A DNA stretch of 6,626 nt from contig JAACDV010000296.1 in the NCBI GenBank assembly GCA_009936825.1, positions 1-6,626 on the forward strand, in the 5' to 3' direction. Below the pieces are notes generated by a model. It was not told where the DNA came from. It was given only the letters and a program-made list of their open reading frames with translations, and searched no databases. The DNA comes from Bacteroidota bacterium (GTDB lineage Bacteria; Pseudomonadota; Alphaproteobacteria; Puniceispirillales; Puniceispirillaceae). Below are positions 1 to 6,197 of the stretch, one piece after another (position 1 is the stretch's first letter; each line of letters starts with the position of its first letter). The position numbers and the translations under genes were made by a program.

Positions 1-411
1 CTCGCCCGTCCCAAATTGTGGGCCGAAACCGCCTGCTCCAAACTTACTTTTGCTGATTTTCATGACCAGCTTAACCAGGCTGACGCCAAGGATCGTGCGT
101 ATCACGGGAATAAATAGGATCAGCCCGGCTGCGTCGGTAACATATCCCGGGATCAGCATTAAAACCGCACCAACAAGGATGGCAACGCCGCTAGCCATTG
201 ATGCAAGCGGGGCCTGCCCGCGTGAAATTTGCGTTTGCAGGGACGCCATGACAGACCGCGCCTGATTTCGAAGAAGCCAGATTCCGACCATAGCCGTGAC
301 AAAAACACCGATTATGGTTAGCATAACGCCTATTTCAGCGCCAATTGCCACGAAAATCGTGATTTCGAGCCAGGCCCAGAGGATTATAAAAATGACTATG
401 AAGATTGGCAC
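1..411 (-). CDS. fxsA: FxsA family cytoplasmic membrane protein, C-terminus cut by window edge
   Basis: FxsA is a small inner-membrane protein; the E. coli member is known for relieving phage T7 exclusion by the F plasmid, and its normal role is unclear. The minus strand is open from a GTG at 409-411 to base 1, giving 137 residues with no stop. The start is supported by an AAGGA-type ribosome site about nine bases upstream. The N-terminal third is very hydrophobic (about residues 3-23 and 27-47), and a third hydrophobic stretch lies at about 72-100. Family hallmarks are the E16/E26 segment with repeated IG pairs, LLRNQAR at 46-52, and IPGYVTD at 87-93 followed by GLILFIPVIR. The visible tail is rich in Lys and Gly, as usual for the cytoplasmic end. 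Only a short tail should be missing. The gene is divergent from the Tim44-like gene. Family assignment is confident; physiological role is not. Confidence 0.88.
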   Translation of the reverse strand, partial: MPIFIVIFIILWAWLEITIFVAIGAEIGVMLTIIGVFVTAMVGIWLLRNQARSVMASLQTQISRGQAPLASMASGVAILVGAVLMLIPGYVTDAAGLILFIPVIRTILGVSLVKLVMKISKSKFGAGGFGPQFGTGE

Positions 412-662
412 GCGCCGGTTTCCTTGGTTTCCGTAAAAAAGAGAAAAAAGTCCTCTTTGCCTAGTTGCTATATTGTTTACAGAACATATGTAACCTTGGG
501 ACAAACTTTTTAACGGTAATTCTCTTAACTAAGTGCATTATATCGTCAAACCCTTTATAAATTATTATGGTCATTATACGATAGAGGATCGTTGTTCAGG
601 TTCTTTTTCGTTGGGGCCAAATAATCGTCTTCAGGACCAACCAATCCCGTTAGGGGAAAATC
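412..662. promoter_or_regulatory. Divergent intergenic region between fxsA and the Tim44-like gene
   Basis: This 251-base AT-rich stretch separates two genes read outward, so it should hold promoters for both. I see no convincing coding sequence in it. Several TATA-like hexamers lie towards the plus-strand gene (around 539-544, 556-561 and 575-580), but none is paired with a good -35 at standard spacing, so no plus-strand promoter is called. On the minus strand the fxsA leader contains a strongly pyrimidine-rich tract (complement of about 434-453). A short palindrome, ACATATGT, lies at 484-491. The plus-strand gene has a clear ribosome site, AGGGGA at 652-657, five bases before its GTG start. 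Confidence 0.6.
476..504 (-). promoter_or_regulatory. Possible sigma70-type promoter for fxsA
   Basis: On the minus strand TTGTCC (complement of 499-504) is followed after 17 bases by TGTAAA (complement of 476-481). Each hexamer matches four of six consensus positions. Transcription would begin near base 469 and leave a leader of about 58 bases before the GTG at 411. Spacing is ideal, but the hexamers are only moderate and such matches arise by chance in AT-rich DNA. Confidence 0.25.
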
Positions 663-1295
663 GTGCCATTTATTGATATTATCATTTTTGCTGTCATTGC
701 TGTGTTGCTCGTGCTGCGCCTTCGTTCTGTTCTGGGCCAGCGTTCCGGTTATGATCAGCAGCAACCGCGTGATGGCGCTCGTCATTCCGCAGATGCCGAT
801 GTCATTCCGATTGAATCCGGGCGCAAATCCGAAGCTAATGACGGGCATGGGATTGAGGCTATTCGCAAGGCTGACCGAAATTTTTCTGAGGCAGAATTCA
901 AGACCGGCGCCGCAGCGGCTTTAGAGATGATCCTGCAATCTTATGCCGAGGGCGACCTGACACAATTAAAGCGTCTCCTCAGCTATGATATTCTGCAAAG
1001 CTTTACCCAGTCAGTGCAACAGCGCATCTCGGATGCGGAAACATTGACTATCAAGGTGGATTCTCTTGAAGATGTGAAAATCACAGATGCGAAGGTTTTC
1101 GACAACATTGCCTCGGTAACAGTTGAATTTCAGAGTATCCAGACCCGCACGCTGATCGCTAGTGACGGTACTTTGATTGAGGATGAAGACACCGGAACGC
1201 GGAATGTTGTTGATATCTGGACCTTTGAGCGTGATTTAACGCTGGGTGATCCAAACTGGAAATTGGCTGAAACCGGCTCACCAGATGATGAGTAA
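663..1295 (+). CDS. Tim44-like domain protein, single-pass membrane anchored
   Basis: This 210-residue protein has an N-terminal hydrophobic anchor (about residues 2-20), the short motif RLRSVLGQRSG (19-29), a polar low-complexity linker (about 31-68), and a Tim44-like domain from about 72 to 205. Domain features include the F-x-x-GAAAALEMI segment (79-90), YAEGDL (94-99), LLSYDILQSF (105-114) and the closing WTFERD and DPNWKLAET (186-204). Mitochondrial Tim44 tethers Hsp70 to the import channel. Alphaproteobacterial homologues (TimA) share the fold, sit at the inner membrane and have no settled function. The GTG start at 663 is chosen because AGGGGA at 652-657 is well placed and the protein then begins exactly where the family anchor does (MPFIDIIIFA). 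The Smr gene follows after 41 bases, suggesting co-transcription. A lytic transglycosylase gene (mltA) often found next in relatives is absent. Confidence 0.88.
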   Translation: MPFIDIIIFAVIAVLLVLRLRSVLGQRSGYDQQQPRDGARHSADADVIPIESGRKSEANDGHGIEAIRKADRNFSEAEFKTGAAAALEMILQSYAEGDLTQLKRLLSYDILQSFTQSVQQRISDAETLTIKVDSLEDVKITDAKVFDNIASVTVEFQSIQTRTLIASDGTLIEDEDTGTRNVVDIWTFERDLTLGDPNWKLAETGSPDDE

Positions 1296-1336
1296 TTGCC
1301 TGATTGATCGTTTTTGGAGCTCTGGCGTGTTGAGAA

Positions 1337-1984
1337 ATGGCAAAATCAGGCAGAAAATCAGATAAGAATTCAGAAGTGATCGATGACGAAACGATCTGGC
1401 AACGCGTTACCCGCGATATAAAAGCTTATAAACGGCAGGAAACCCTATCGCAGGTCTCATCTTCTAAGAATGCTGGCCAGGATACTGCTGGTCCGGATAA
1501 AGGTGGTCCGGATAAAGGTGGCGCACCTTTAGCGGTCCGCCCCATTTCTGGCTCAAAAAATCGCAAAACATCCCTACGGGCAGATAAAAATTCAGCTCTC
1601 CCCGATACTCAGAAATTGGCGCCGATGCCTGTAGATGTGCGGTCTGGCGAGCATGCCGGTCTTAACCGTTCAACGCTGCGCCGCCTAAAACAGGGTGAGA
1701 TGGATATCGCTGCACGGCTGGATCTTCATGGGATGACCGCGGCGCAGGCTGAACGGCGCCTATATAGGTTTATTGAAACTGCCGCATTGGCCCAACATCG
1801 CTGTGTTTTGGTCATCACCGGAAAAGGCGCGAACGGGATGGGTGTTCTTCGCCGTCAGGTGCCTTTATGGCTAAAATCGCCGCCGTTATCCCAGAATATT
1901 CTGGCGCTGTCATCAGCAAAACCAGCCGATGGTGGTGATGGGGCACTTTATGTCATGCTTCGCCGTCAGCGGAAAATTTCATGA
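1337..1984 (+). CDS. Smr-domain protein (MutS2 C-terminal-like), putative nuclease
   Basis: This 215-residue protein is an Smr-domain protein of the stand-alone type. Smr domains nick or cleave nucleic acid; several bacterial members cut mRNA on collided ribosomes, others are linked to recombination. The N-terminus (WQRVTRDIKAYKR, 21-33) matches the alphaproteobacterial subfamily. A polar, low-complexity linker (about 35-108) contains a short tandem repeat, and the Smr domain covers about 126-212. Domain motifs are LDLHGMT (128-134), ITGKG (160-164), LRRQVPLWL (171-179) and DGGDGALYVMLRR (198-210). The last motif has Asp198 where many family members have His. The start is bounded by an in-frame TGA at 1331-1333, so ATG 1337 is the first possible. 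It lacks a good ribosome site at normal distance; GGAG at 1316-1319 lies 17 bases upstream. It is probably in one operon with the Tim44-like gene and the XRE gene. Confidence 0.9.
   Translation: MAKSGRKSDKNSEVIDDETIWQRVTRDIKAYKRQETLSQVSSSKNAGQDTAGPDKGGPDKGGAPLAVRPISGSKNRKTSLRADKNSALPDTQKLAPMPVDVRSGEHAGLNRSTLRRLKQGEMDIAARLDLHGMTAAQAERRLYRFIETAALAQHRCVLVITGKGANGMGVLRRQVPLWLKSPPLSQNILALSSAKPADGGDGALYVMLRRQRKIS
1490..1519 (+). repeat. Two exact tandem copies of a 15-base unit inside the Smr gene
   Basis: The unit GGTCCGGATAAAGGT occupies 1490-1504 and is repeated without change at 1505-1519, followed by GG of a third copy. It is in frame and encodes GPDKG twice (residues 52-61) in the disordered linker. 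The exact identity, including third codon positions, points to a recent slippage or duplication event. Confidence 0.93.
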
Positions 1985-1994
1985 TGGTATTACT

Positions 1995-2369
1995 ATGACA
2001 CCTTTTGGTGAGAAAATGCGTTCCCTTCGACGCGCGCGGGGCCTGACACAACAGCAACAGGCGAATGCACTTGGGGTCTCGAAGGCCTATATCTCCGCTC
2101 TTGAGACTGGCGCACGGGGAAGGCCATCGGTGCCGCTGGTTGATCAGATATGTGTCTGGCTTGGTTTGATCTGGGATGATGCCGAAGACTTAAAAGTTCT
2201 GGCGGCGTTGTCGCATCCAAAACCCACAATTGACGCCAGCAAATGCCACCCCTCAGCGGTCAAACTGGCCAATTTGATGGCACAAAGTATCACGATGCTG
2301 GATGAAGCCGGGTGTGAGCGCGTGCTGGACACGTTAAATAATGAAATTCGAAAGGGTGGCGACAGCTAA
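1995..2369 (+). CDS. XRE-family helix-turn-helix transcriptional regulator
   Basis: This 124-residue DNA-binding protein is of the Cro/CI (XRE) type. The HTH lies at about residues 5-60: helix 2 is around LTQQQQANALG (17-27) and the recognition helix is around SKAYISALETGARGRP (29-44). The C-terminal part (about 75-120) is a conserved extension of this alphaproteobacterial subfamily, with LANLMAQSITMLDE (91-104), and not a known ligand-binding domain. An upstream in-frame ATG at 1929 would add 22 residues, but they would overlap the Smr gene and are unlike the family. ATG 1995 gives the characteristic MTPFGEKMRSLR opening and lies 10 bases after the Smr stop. No strong ribosome site precedes it, so translation is probably coupled to the Smr gene. 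Its targets are not known; the inverted repeats just downstream are candidates on position alone. Confidence 0.9.
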   Translation: MTPFGEKMRSLRRARGLTQQQQANALGVSKAYISALETGARGRPSVPLVDQICVWLGLIWDDAEDLKVLAALSHPKPTIDASKCHPSAVKLANLMAQSITMLDEAGCERVLDTLNNEIRKGGDS

Positions 2370-2411
2370 TTTTATAGCCAAAACGCCTTTCATCTTCGTT
2401 TTCATGTCATT

Positions 2412-2439
2412 TTGATCGCGTAAAATTGATCAATATAGA
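2412..2439 (+). promoter_or_regulatory. Possible promoter for the GNAT-HIT gene pair
   Basis: TTGATC at 2412-2417 is separated by 16 bases from TATAGA at 2434-2439. Each matches four of six sigma70 consensus positions, and transcription would begin near 2446, about 86 bases before the GNAT start. The hexamer TTGATC recurs at 2426-2431 inside the perfect palindrome TTGATCAA (2426-2433), which sits in the spacer and could be an operator. The position, in the only sizeable gap between two same-strand gene groups, is the main support. Confidence 0.3.
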
Positions 2440-2466
2440 GTTTTGGTGTCTTTGTTAGCGCATAAA

Positions 2467-2493
2467 GGTGTGATAGGAAGGCGCCTCACAACC
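2467..2493 (+). repeat. Inverted repeat upstream of the GNAT gene
   Basis: TGTGA (2469-2473) and TCACA (2486-2490) form a perfect 5-base inverted repeat around a 12-base centre. Flanking GG (2467-2468) and CC (2492-2493) extend the stem if one A is bulged. The perfect palindrome AGGCGCCT (2479-2486) is nested between the arms. It ends 38 bases before the GNAT start, downstream of the possible promoter, so it could be a leader hairpin or a repressor site. There is no T-run, so it is not an intrinsic terminator. Confidence 0.45.
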
Positions 2494-2531
2494 ATAAAAC
2501 TCAATCTCCGCTTAAAAGCTATTGGTGCCAA

Positions 2532-3077
2532 ATGACCCCGGAAAAGCTTGTTGGACGAGCCGCCAAAATTTCAGTTGAAACACCGTCGCGGCTCTCGCCA
2601 AGTGACTTGCCTCAGATATGTGATGCCGCCGAAGATGCAATTCTTGCTGGTGGTGGTTTTGGCTGGCTAACCCCGCCGCCGCGCTCGGTCATGGAAGATT
2701 ACTGGCGCGGTGTGCAGATGGTACCCGAACGCCACCTTGTCTTGGCGCGTTTGGATAAGGTTGTCAGTGGAAGCTGTCAGATCGTGCGTCCGCCACGCAA
2801 TAATGAAGCTCAGAGATTTACCTGCCAGCTGACAACATTTTTTGTAGCGCCATGGGCGCGCGGTCATGGTCTGGCCCAGATGATCGTTGCCGAAGCCGAA
2901 GCGTTGGCTAAATCCAAGGGATTCACCATGATCAATCTGGATGTGCGATCGACGCAAGTTCGCGCTATTCAGTCTTTTGAGGCACGTGGATTCAAACGCT
3001 ATGCCACCAATGATTTTTATGCCCGTGTCGATAATCAGTATGTTCAGGGGTTTTATTATCATAAGGAGCTGAAATGA
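2532..3077 (+). CDS. GNAT family N-acetyltransferase
   Basis: This 181-residue enzyme is predicted to transfer an acetyl group from acetyl-CoA to an amine; the substrate cannot be read from sequence. The GNAT fold covers about residues 15-175. The acetyl-CoA pyrophosphate-binding motif is seen as FVAPWARGHGLAQMIV (104-119), with R110-x-x-G113-x-A115 fitting the R/Q-x-x-G-x-G/A consensus. It is followed by the helix AEALAKSKG and strand INLDVRSTQVRAIQSFEARGFKR (134-156, motif B region). The N-terminal GGFGWLTPPP segment (41-50) is consistent with a substrate-side loop. ATG 2532 is the first start codon after an in-frame stop at 2463-2465, although the ribosome site is weak. The stop overlaps the HIT start by 4 bases (ATGA), so the two are translated together. 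Ribosomal-protein, antibiotic and small-molecule acetylation are all possible. Confidence 0.88.
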   Translation: MTPEKLVGRAAKISVETPSRLSPSDLPQICDAAEDAILAGGGFGWLTPPPRSVMEDYWRGVQMVPERHLVLARLDKVVSGSCQIVRPPRNNEAQRFTCQLTTFFVAPWARGHGLAQMIVAEAEALAKSKGFTMINLDVRSTQVRAIQSFEARGFKRYATNDFYARVDNQYVQGFYYHKELK

Positions 3078-3469
3078 CGCCCCCTCAAAAATCATCCTGC
3101 GAGCCGGTGCGCTACGATAATAGCAATGTGTTTGCATGTATTTGGCGCGGCGAGATTCCCTGCAAAAAGATAGCTGAAGATGACCATACGCTGGCCTTTG
3201 AAGATATCAGCCCCGCGCGCGCTGTACATGTTTTGGTGATTCCTAAAGGGCCTTATGTGGACTGGTTGGATTTTGCCGCAAAAGCCTCAGCCGATGAACA
3301 GATAGCTTTCATGCGGATGATTGCGCATGTCGCTGAAATAACTGGTATTGCCGAAACCGGCTTTCGGGTGATTTCTAACATTGGCCAGAATGGTCATCAG
3401 GAAGTCCCTCACTTACATATGCATGTGCTCGGCGGTGAGGCTGTTGGCCGGATGGTGAGCCCCAGTTAA
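3074..3469 (+). CDS. HIT-family (histidine triad) nucleotide-binding hydrolase
   Basis: This 131-residue protein belongs to the HIT superfamily, Hint/PKCI branch, whose members hydrolyse nucleoside phosphoramidates and aminoacyl-AMP-type adducts. The N-terminal nucleotide-binding half carries NVFACIWRGEIPCKKI (18-33), DDHTLAFEDISP (36-47) and HVLVIPKGP (52-60). The C-terminal half carries GFRVISNIGQNGHQEV (96-111) and the triad HLHMHVL (113-119), with His113, His115 and His117 all present, followed by GG. The catalytic machinery is therefore intact. Length is normal for the family (about 110-140). ATG 3074 has a strong ribosome site, AAGGAG at 3063-3068, located within the end of the GNAT gene. 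That makes the gene the second of a coupled pair. It might be labelled a Hint-like purine nucleoside phosphoramidase; natural substrate unknown. Confidence 0.93.
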   Translation: MTPPQKSSCEPVRYDNSNVFACIWRGEIPCKKIAEDDHTLAFEDISPARAVHVLVIPKGPYVDWLDFAAKASADEQIAFMRMIAHVAEITGIAETGFRVISNIGQNGHQEVPHLHMHVLGGEAVGRMVSPS

Positions 3470-3708
3470 ATACTAATTTGATAATGCTGATTTAGTCGGG
3501 ATTCCAACAGGTTAATTAATCCCACCGGTGCGGTATTTTAGGTAAATCTAACATACTTGCGGGCTCGCCTACATGTATCCATCATACCCTATTCAAAGGT
3601 ATAGCTTCACTCAAATGAGTGCTGCGGTGAATGTTCTGCCCGTTTTTGAGTCCATCCCTGCCGAGAGGGGCGCTGGTTCGATAGCGCGCTGGATGGATCG
3701 GATGATTT
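3470..3708. other. Intergenic region between the HIT gene and yifB
   Basis: This 239-base gap must contain the end of the GNAT-HIT transcript and, if yifB is transcribed separately, its promoter. I find no well-spaced -35/-10 pair and no classic terminator. It contains two weak hairpins (3498-3523 and 3670-3687) and the perfect 8-base palindrome CACCGGTG (3524-3531). An open frame of 64 codons starts at ATG 3573, runs to 3767 and overlaps the first 59 bases of yifB. It resembles no family I know, lacks a ribosome site and is not called as a gene. Confidence 0.5.
3498..3523 (+). repeat. Weak hairpin downstream of the HIT gene
   Basis: GGGATT (3498-3503) and AATCCC (3518-3523) form a perfect 6-base inverted repeat around 14 bases, 28 bases after the HIT stop. 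There is no T-run immediately after it, so it is at most an atypical terminator or an mRNA 3'-end stabiliser. Confidence 0.3.
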
Positions 3709-5211
3709 ATGATGCACGCCAAAATCAGCACCGTGGCTTTTCGGGGCATCGACACTATTCCGGTTGAGGTTCAGGTGCATATTGGCAAAGGCCTTCCGTC
3801 GATGGCGATTGTTGGTCTTGCTGACAAGGCTGTTGGCGAGTCTAAGGAACGTGTCCGCGCCGCGTTAGCATCCATTGGCTTGGCGCTTCCTCCCAAACGT
3901 ATTGTGATTAATCTTTCGCCTGCCGATGTTTTGAAAGAAGGTGCGCATTTCGACCTTCCCATTGCGCTTGGACTGCTGGTTGCCATGGGGGCTGTTCCGG
4001 CGGATGCCGTTGATGGGTACCTGATTCTTGGTGAGTTATCCTTGCATGGCGGGATCGAAGCTGTGTCGGGCGCTCTGCCAGCTGCGATGGCGGCGGTGGG
4101 TGCCGGTCAGAATTTTATTTGTCCAGCGAAATGTGGTCCCGAAGCCGCATGGGCAACGGATTTGAATATTATCGCACCGCCGGATCTGGGTTCATTGTTG
4201 AACCATCTTCGCGGTGGGCAGTTTTTGCCGTCGCCCAAGCCCACATTACTGCCTGCCGCTAGTACCGCCCCGGATATGAGTGATCTTAAAGGGCAAGAAA
4301 CCGCACGCCGCGTTCTGGAAATAGCTGCTGCAGGAAAGCATAATTTGTTGATGATTGGACCGCCAGGTGCAGGAAAATCCATGCTTGCGGCACGCCTACC
4401 TGGGCTTTTGCCGCCGTTAACGCCGCGTGAGGCATTGGAGGTCACAATGTTGCATTCGGTTGCTGGACAATTATCGGCTGGCGGCCTGATCCAGAGTCGT
4501 CCCTTTCGAGAGCCGCATCATTCGGCGTCAATGCCTGCCCTTGTAGGTGGCGGGATGCGCGCCAAGCCTGGCGAGATTTCATTGGCGCATTGCGGCGTTC
4601 TGTTTCTTGACGAGCTGGCTGAGTTCTCCAAATCTGTCCTTGATGCCCTTCGCCAACCTTTGGAAACAGGAAGGATTGTTGTTGCGCGGGCCAATCATCA
4701 TGTGACCTATCCGGCACAATTTCAGCTGATTGCCGCGATGAATCCCTGCCGGTGCGGGCATCTTGGTGATCCGGCGCGTGCTTGTGCGCGGGCACCGGCG
4801 TGTGGACGCGCCTATGCAGAACGCATTTCAGGACCGATGATTGATCGGTTTGATCTGATCATTGAGGTCCCTGAAGTCAGCGCGAAATTGTTGTTATCGC
4901 CGGAGGAAGGCGAGGCAACATTATCAATAGCAGGCCGGGTTGCGGCGGCACGCGAGTTTGGCCAGCTTCAGATAAAAGGCAACCCAGATGGAATTGGGGC
5001 TGAGGAAAAGCCGCCCTCTGCCGATGATATGAGCGCCGATGCAAGGGCGTTGCTGACGTTGGCACTCGACAAACAATCGCTGTCAGCGCGCGGATTTCAC
5101 AAAGTTATCCGGGTGGCGCGAACGATTGCGAACTTACAGCAGATAGCACAAATTGACCGGCCACATCTTGCCGAAGCGCTGGCCTATCGCTCGATGCCAT
5201 TGCTGGCATGA
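3709..5211 (+). CDS. comM: YifB/ComM family Mg-chelatase-like AAA+ ATPase
   Basis: This complete 500-residue protein is a YifB/ComM ATPase. ComM is a hexameric helicase that promotes branch migration during natural transformation in Vibrio and Haemophilus; many non-competent bacteria also carry it. Order: N-terminal ChlI/Lon-S5-like domain (about 20-142, with [20 protein letters not shown] at 34-53), AAA+ Mg-chelatase domain (about 188-395) and C-terminal Mg-chelatase domain (about 402-497). Key motifs are Walker A GPPGAGKS (217-224), Walker B VLFLDE (297-302), sensor-1 region AAMNPCRCG (342-350) and the arginine-finger region [10 protein letters not shown] (374-383). Cys347, Cys349, Cys359 and Cys365 are the usual family cysteine cluster. 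ATG 3709 or ATG 3712 is the start: an in-frame TGA at 3703-3705 rules out anything earlier, and GGA at 3700-3702 is a weak ribosome site. The 3' end overlaps convergent gshB by 28 bases. No competence or DNA-uptake gene is in view. All catalytic motifs are intact. Confidence 0.96.
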   Translation: MMHAKISTVAFRGIDTIPVEVQVHIGKGLPSMAIVGLADKAVGESKERVRAALASIGLALPPKRIVINLSPADVLKEGAHFDLPIALGLLVAMGAVPADAVDGYLILGELSLHGGIEAVSGALPAAMAAVGAGQNFICPAKCGPEAAWATDLNIIAPPDLGSLLNHLRGGQFLPSPKPTLLPAASTAPDMSDLKGQETARRVLEIAAAGKHNLLMIGPPGAGKSMLAARLPGLLPPLTPREALEVTMLHSVAGQLSAGGLIQSRPFREPHHSASMPALVGGGMRAKPGEISLAHCGVLFLDELAEFSKSVLDALRQPLETGRIVVARANHHVTYPAQFQLIAAMNPCRCGHLGDPARACARAPACGRAYAERISGPMIDRFDLIIEVPEVSAKLLLSPEEGEATLSIAGRVAAAREFGQLQIKGNPDGIGAEEKPPSADDMSADARALLTLALDKQSLSARGFHKVIRVARTIANLQQIAQIDRPHLAEALAYRSMPLLA

Positions 5212-6158
5212 TTTGGAAGTGCCCGTTCAATGGCATCCCAGGTCAGCGCGGCGATATCAATTCCGGAAAGTCGCTGAATTTCGCGGATACCCGTTGGTGA
5301 GGTGACGTTGATCTCGGTCATATAGTCGCCAATCACGTCAATTCCGACAAATAACAGTCCGCGCCGTCGAAGTTCCGGCCCTATGCGGTCACAAATTTCC
5401 TGATCGCGCGGTGTCAGATTACTGGCAACGGCTTTTCCGCCTACATGCATGTTTGACCGGGCCTCGCCCTCACTTGGAATGCGGTTAACAGCTCCAACAG
5501 CTTCACCATCAACTAGGATAATCCGCTTGTCCCCTTGCCTTACTGCAGGCAAATAGGCTTGCACCATGACCGGCTCGCGGTTGCTGGCAAAAAACATCTC
5601 AAGAAGCGAGTTCAGATTTTGATCATCGGGTTGAAGGCGGAAAACACCAGCCCCGCCATTGCCAAACAGCGGCTTGACGATAATATCCTTATGTTTTTGG
5701 CGAAAGGCGCGAATAGTATCAACATCACGGCTGATTAGCGTCGGTGGCATCAGGTCGCTGAACAGCGTGACCAGCAGCTTTTCCGGCGCGTTGCGAACTT
5801 CAGCCGGATTATTCACTACCATTGTGGAGGATGGCAGCATCTCAAGAAGATGCGTCGCGGTGATATAGCTCATATCAAAAGGCGGGTCCTGACGCATTAG
5901 AATGACGTCAAAATGGGTTAGCGTGCGCGTCTCAAGAGCACCTGTGCTGGCATGATTGCCGCCTTCATCCCGAAGCGTCAGTGATTGGCCTATCGCCTCA
6001 ATCCTATTTTCGTTCAATGACAGTCTGTCGGGCGTGTAATACCAAAGGCTGTGGCCACGTTTTTGCGCCTCTAACCCAAAGGCAAAAGACGTATCCCCAT
6101 CGATATCTATCGTTTCGACGGGATCCATCTGGATAGCCACACGAAGTGCCGATTTCAT
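5184..6158 (-). CDS. gshB: Glutathione synthetase
   Basis: GshB catalyses the second, ATP-dependent step of glutathione synthesis, joining gamma-glutamylcysteine and glycine in the cytosol. The protein has 324 residues, close to the usual 310-320. Residues 1-120 form the N-terminal GSH-synthase domain ([17 protein letters not shown] 8-24, EAQKRGH 30-36, MRQDPPFDM 88-96). Residues about 123-310 form the ATP-grasp domain: NAPEKL (123-128), [15 protein letters not shown] (159-173), [11 protein letters not shown] (209-219), RSNMHVGG (234-241) and [14 protein letters not shown] (281-294), which supplies metal and substrate ligands. ATG 6158 matches the normal family N-terminus and has AGG nine bases upstream. 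The gene follows the BON gene by 39 bases on the same strand and is probably co-transcribed. Its last 28 bases overlap the end of yifB. No gshA (first-step ligase) is in the window. Confidence 0.97.
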   Translation of the reverse strand: MKSALRVAIQMDPVETIDIDGDTSFAFGLEAQKRGHSLWYYTPDRLSLNENRIEAIGQSLTLRDEGGNHASTGALETRTLTHFDVILMRQDPPFDMSYITATHLLEMLPSSTMVVNNPAEVRNAPEKLLVTLFSDLMPPTLISRDVDTIRAFRQKHKDIIVKPLFGNGGAGVFRLQPDDQNLNSLLEMFFASNREPVMVQAYLPAVRQGDKRIILVDGEAVGAVNRIPSEGEARSNMHVGGKAVASNLTPRDQEICDRIGPELRRRGLLFVGIDVIGDYMTEINVTSPTGIREIQRLSGIDIAALTWDAIERALPNHASNGIER

Positions 6159-6186
6159 ATTTTCAGACCTAATTTTATCAAATTAA

Positions 6187-6196
6187 CCCGAACGGG
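6187..6196 (-). repeat. Short GC hairpin between the BON gene and gshB
   Basis: On the minus strand CCCGTTCGGG lies one base after the BON stop codon and is followed by an AT-rich stretch. The stem is only 3-4 base pairs around a UUCG-like centre and lacks a real T-run. It may modestly stabilise the upstream message or cause partial termination; chance is also possible. Confidence 0.25.
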
Positions 6197-6197
6197 C

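Noticed and set aside
50..265. A 71-codon plus-strand frame at the left edge
   Set aside because: It is antisense to fxsA, whose minus-strand translation carries clear family motifs and membrane segments.
1929..1994. Earlier ATG that would extend the XRE protein by 22 residues
   Set aside because: The extension lies inside the Smr reading frame, and the family N-terminus begins exactly at the 1995 start.
2469..2490. TGTGA/TCACA read as a CRP binding site
   Set aside because: CRP sites have a 6-base centre between these half-sites; here the centre is 12 bases, so the match is only partial.
2667..3137. A 156-codon minus-strand frame opposite the GNAT gene
   Set aside because: It is antisense to a clear GNAT protein and the start of HIT, shows no family features and is not supported by gene spacing.
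4107..4795. Several open frames on the minus strand opposite yifB (60-117 codons)
   Set aside because: They lie wholly within the intact yifB gene, have no recognisable domains, and are the usual antisense shadows of a well-conserved coding sequence.
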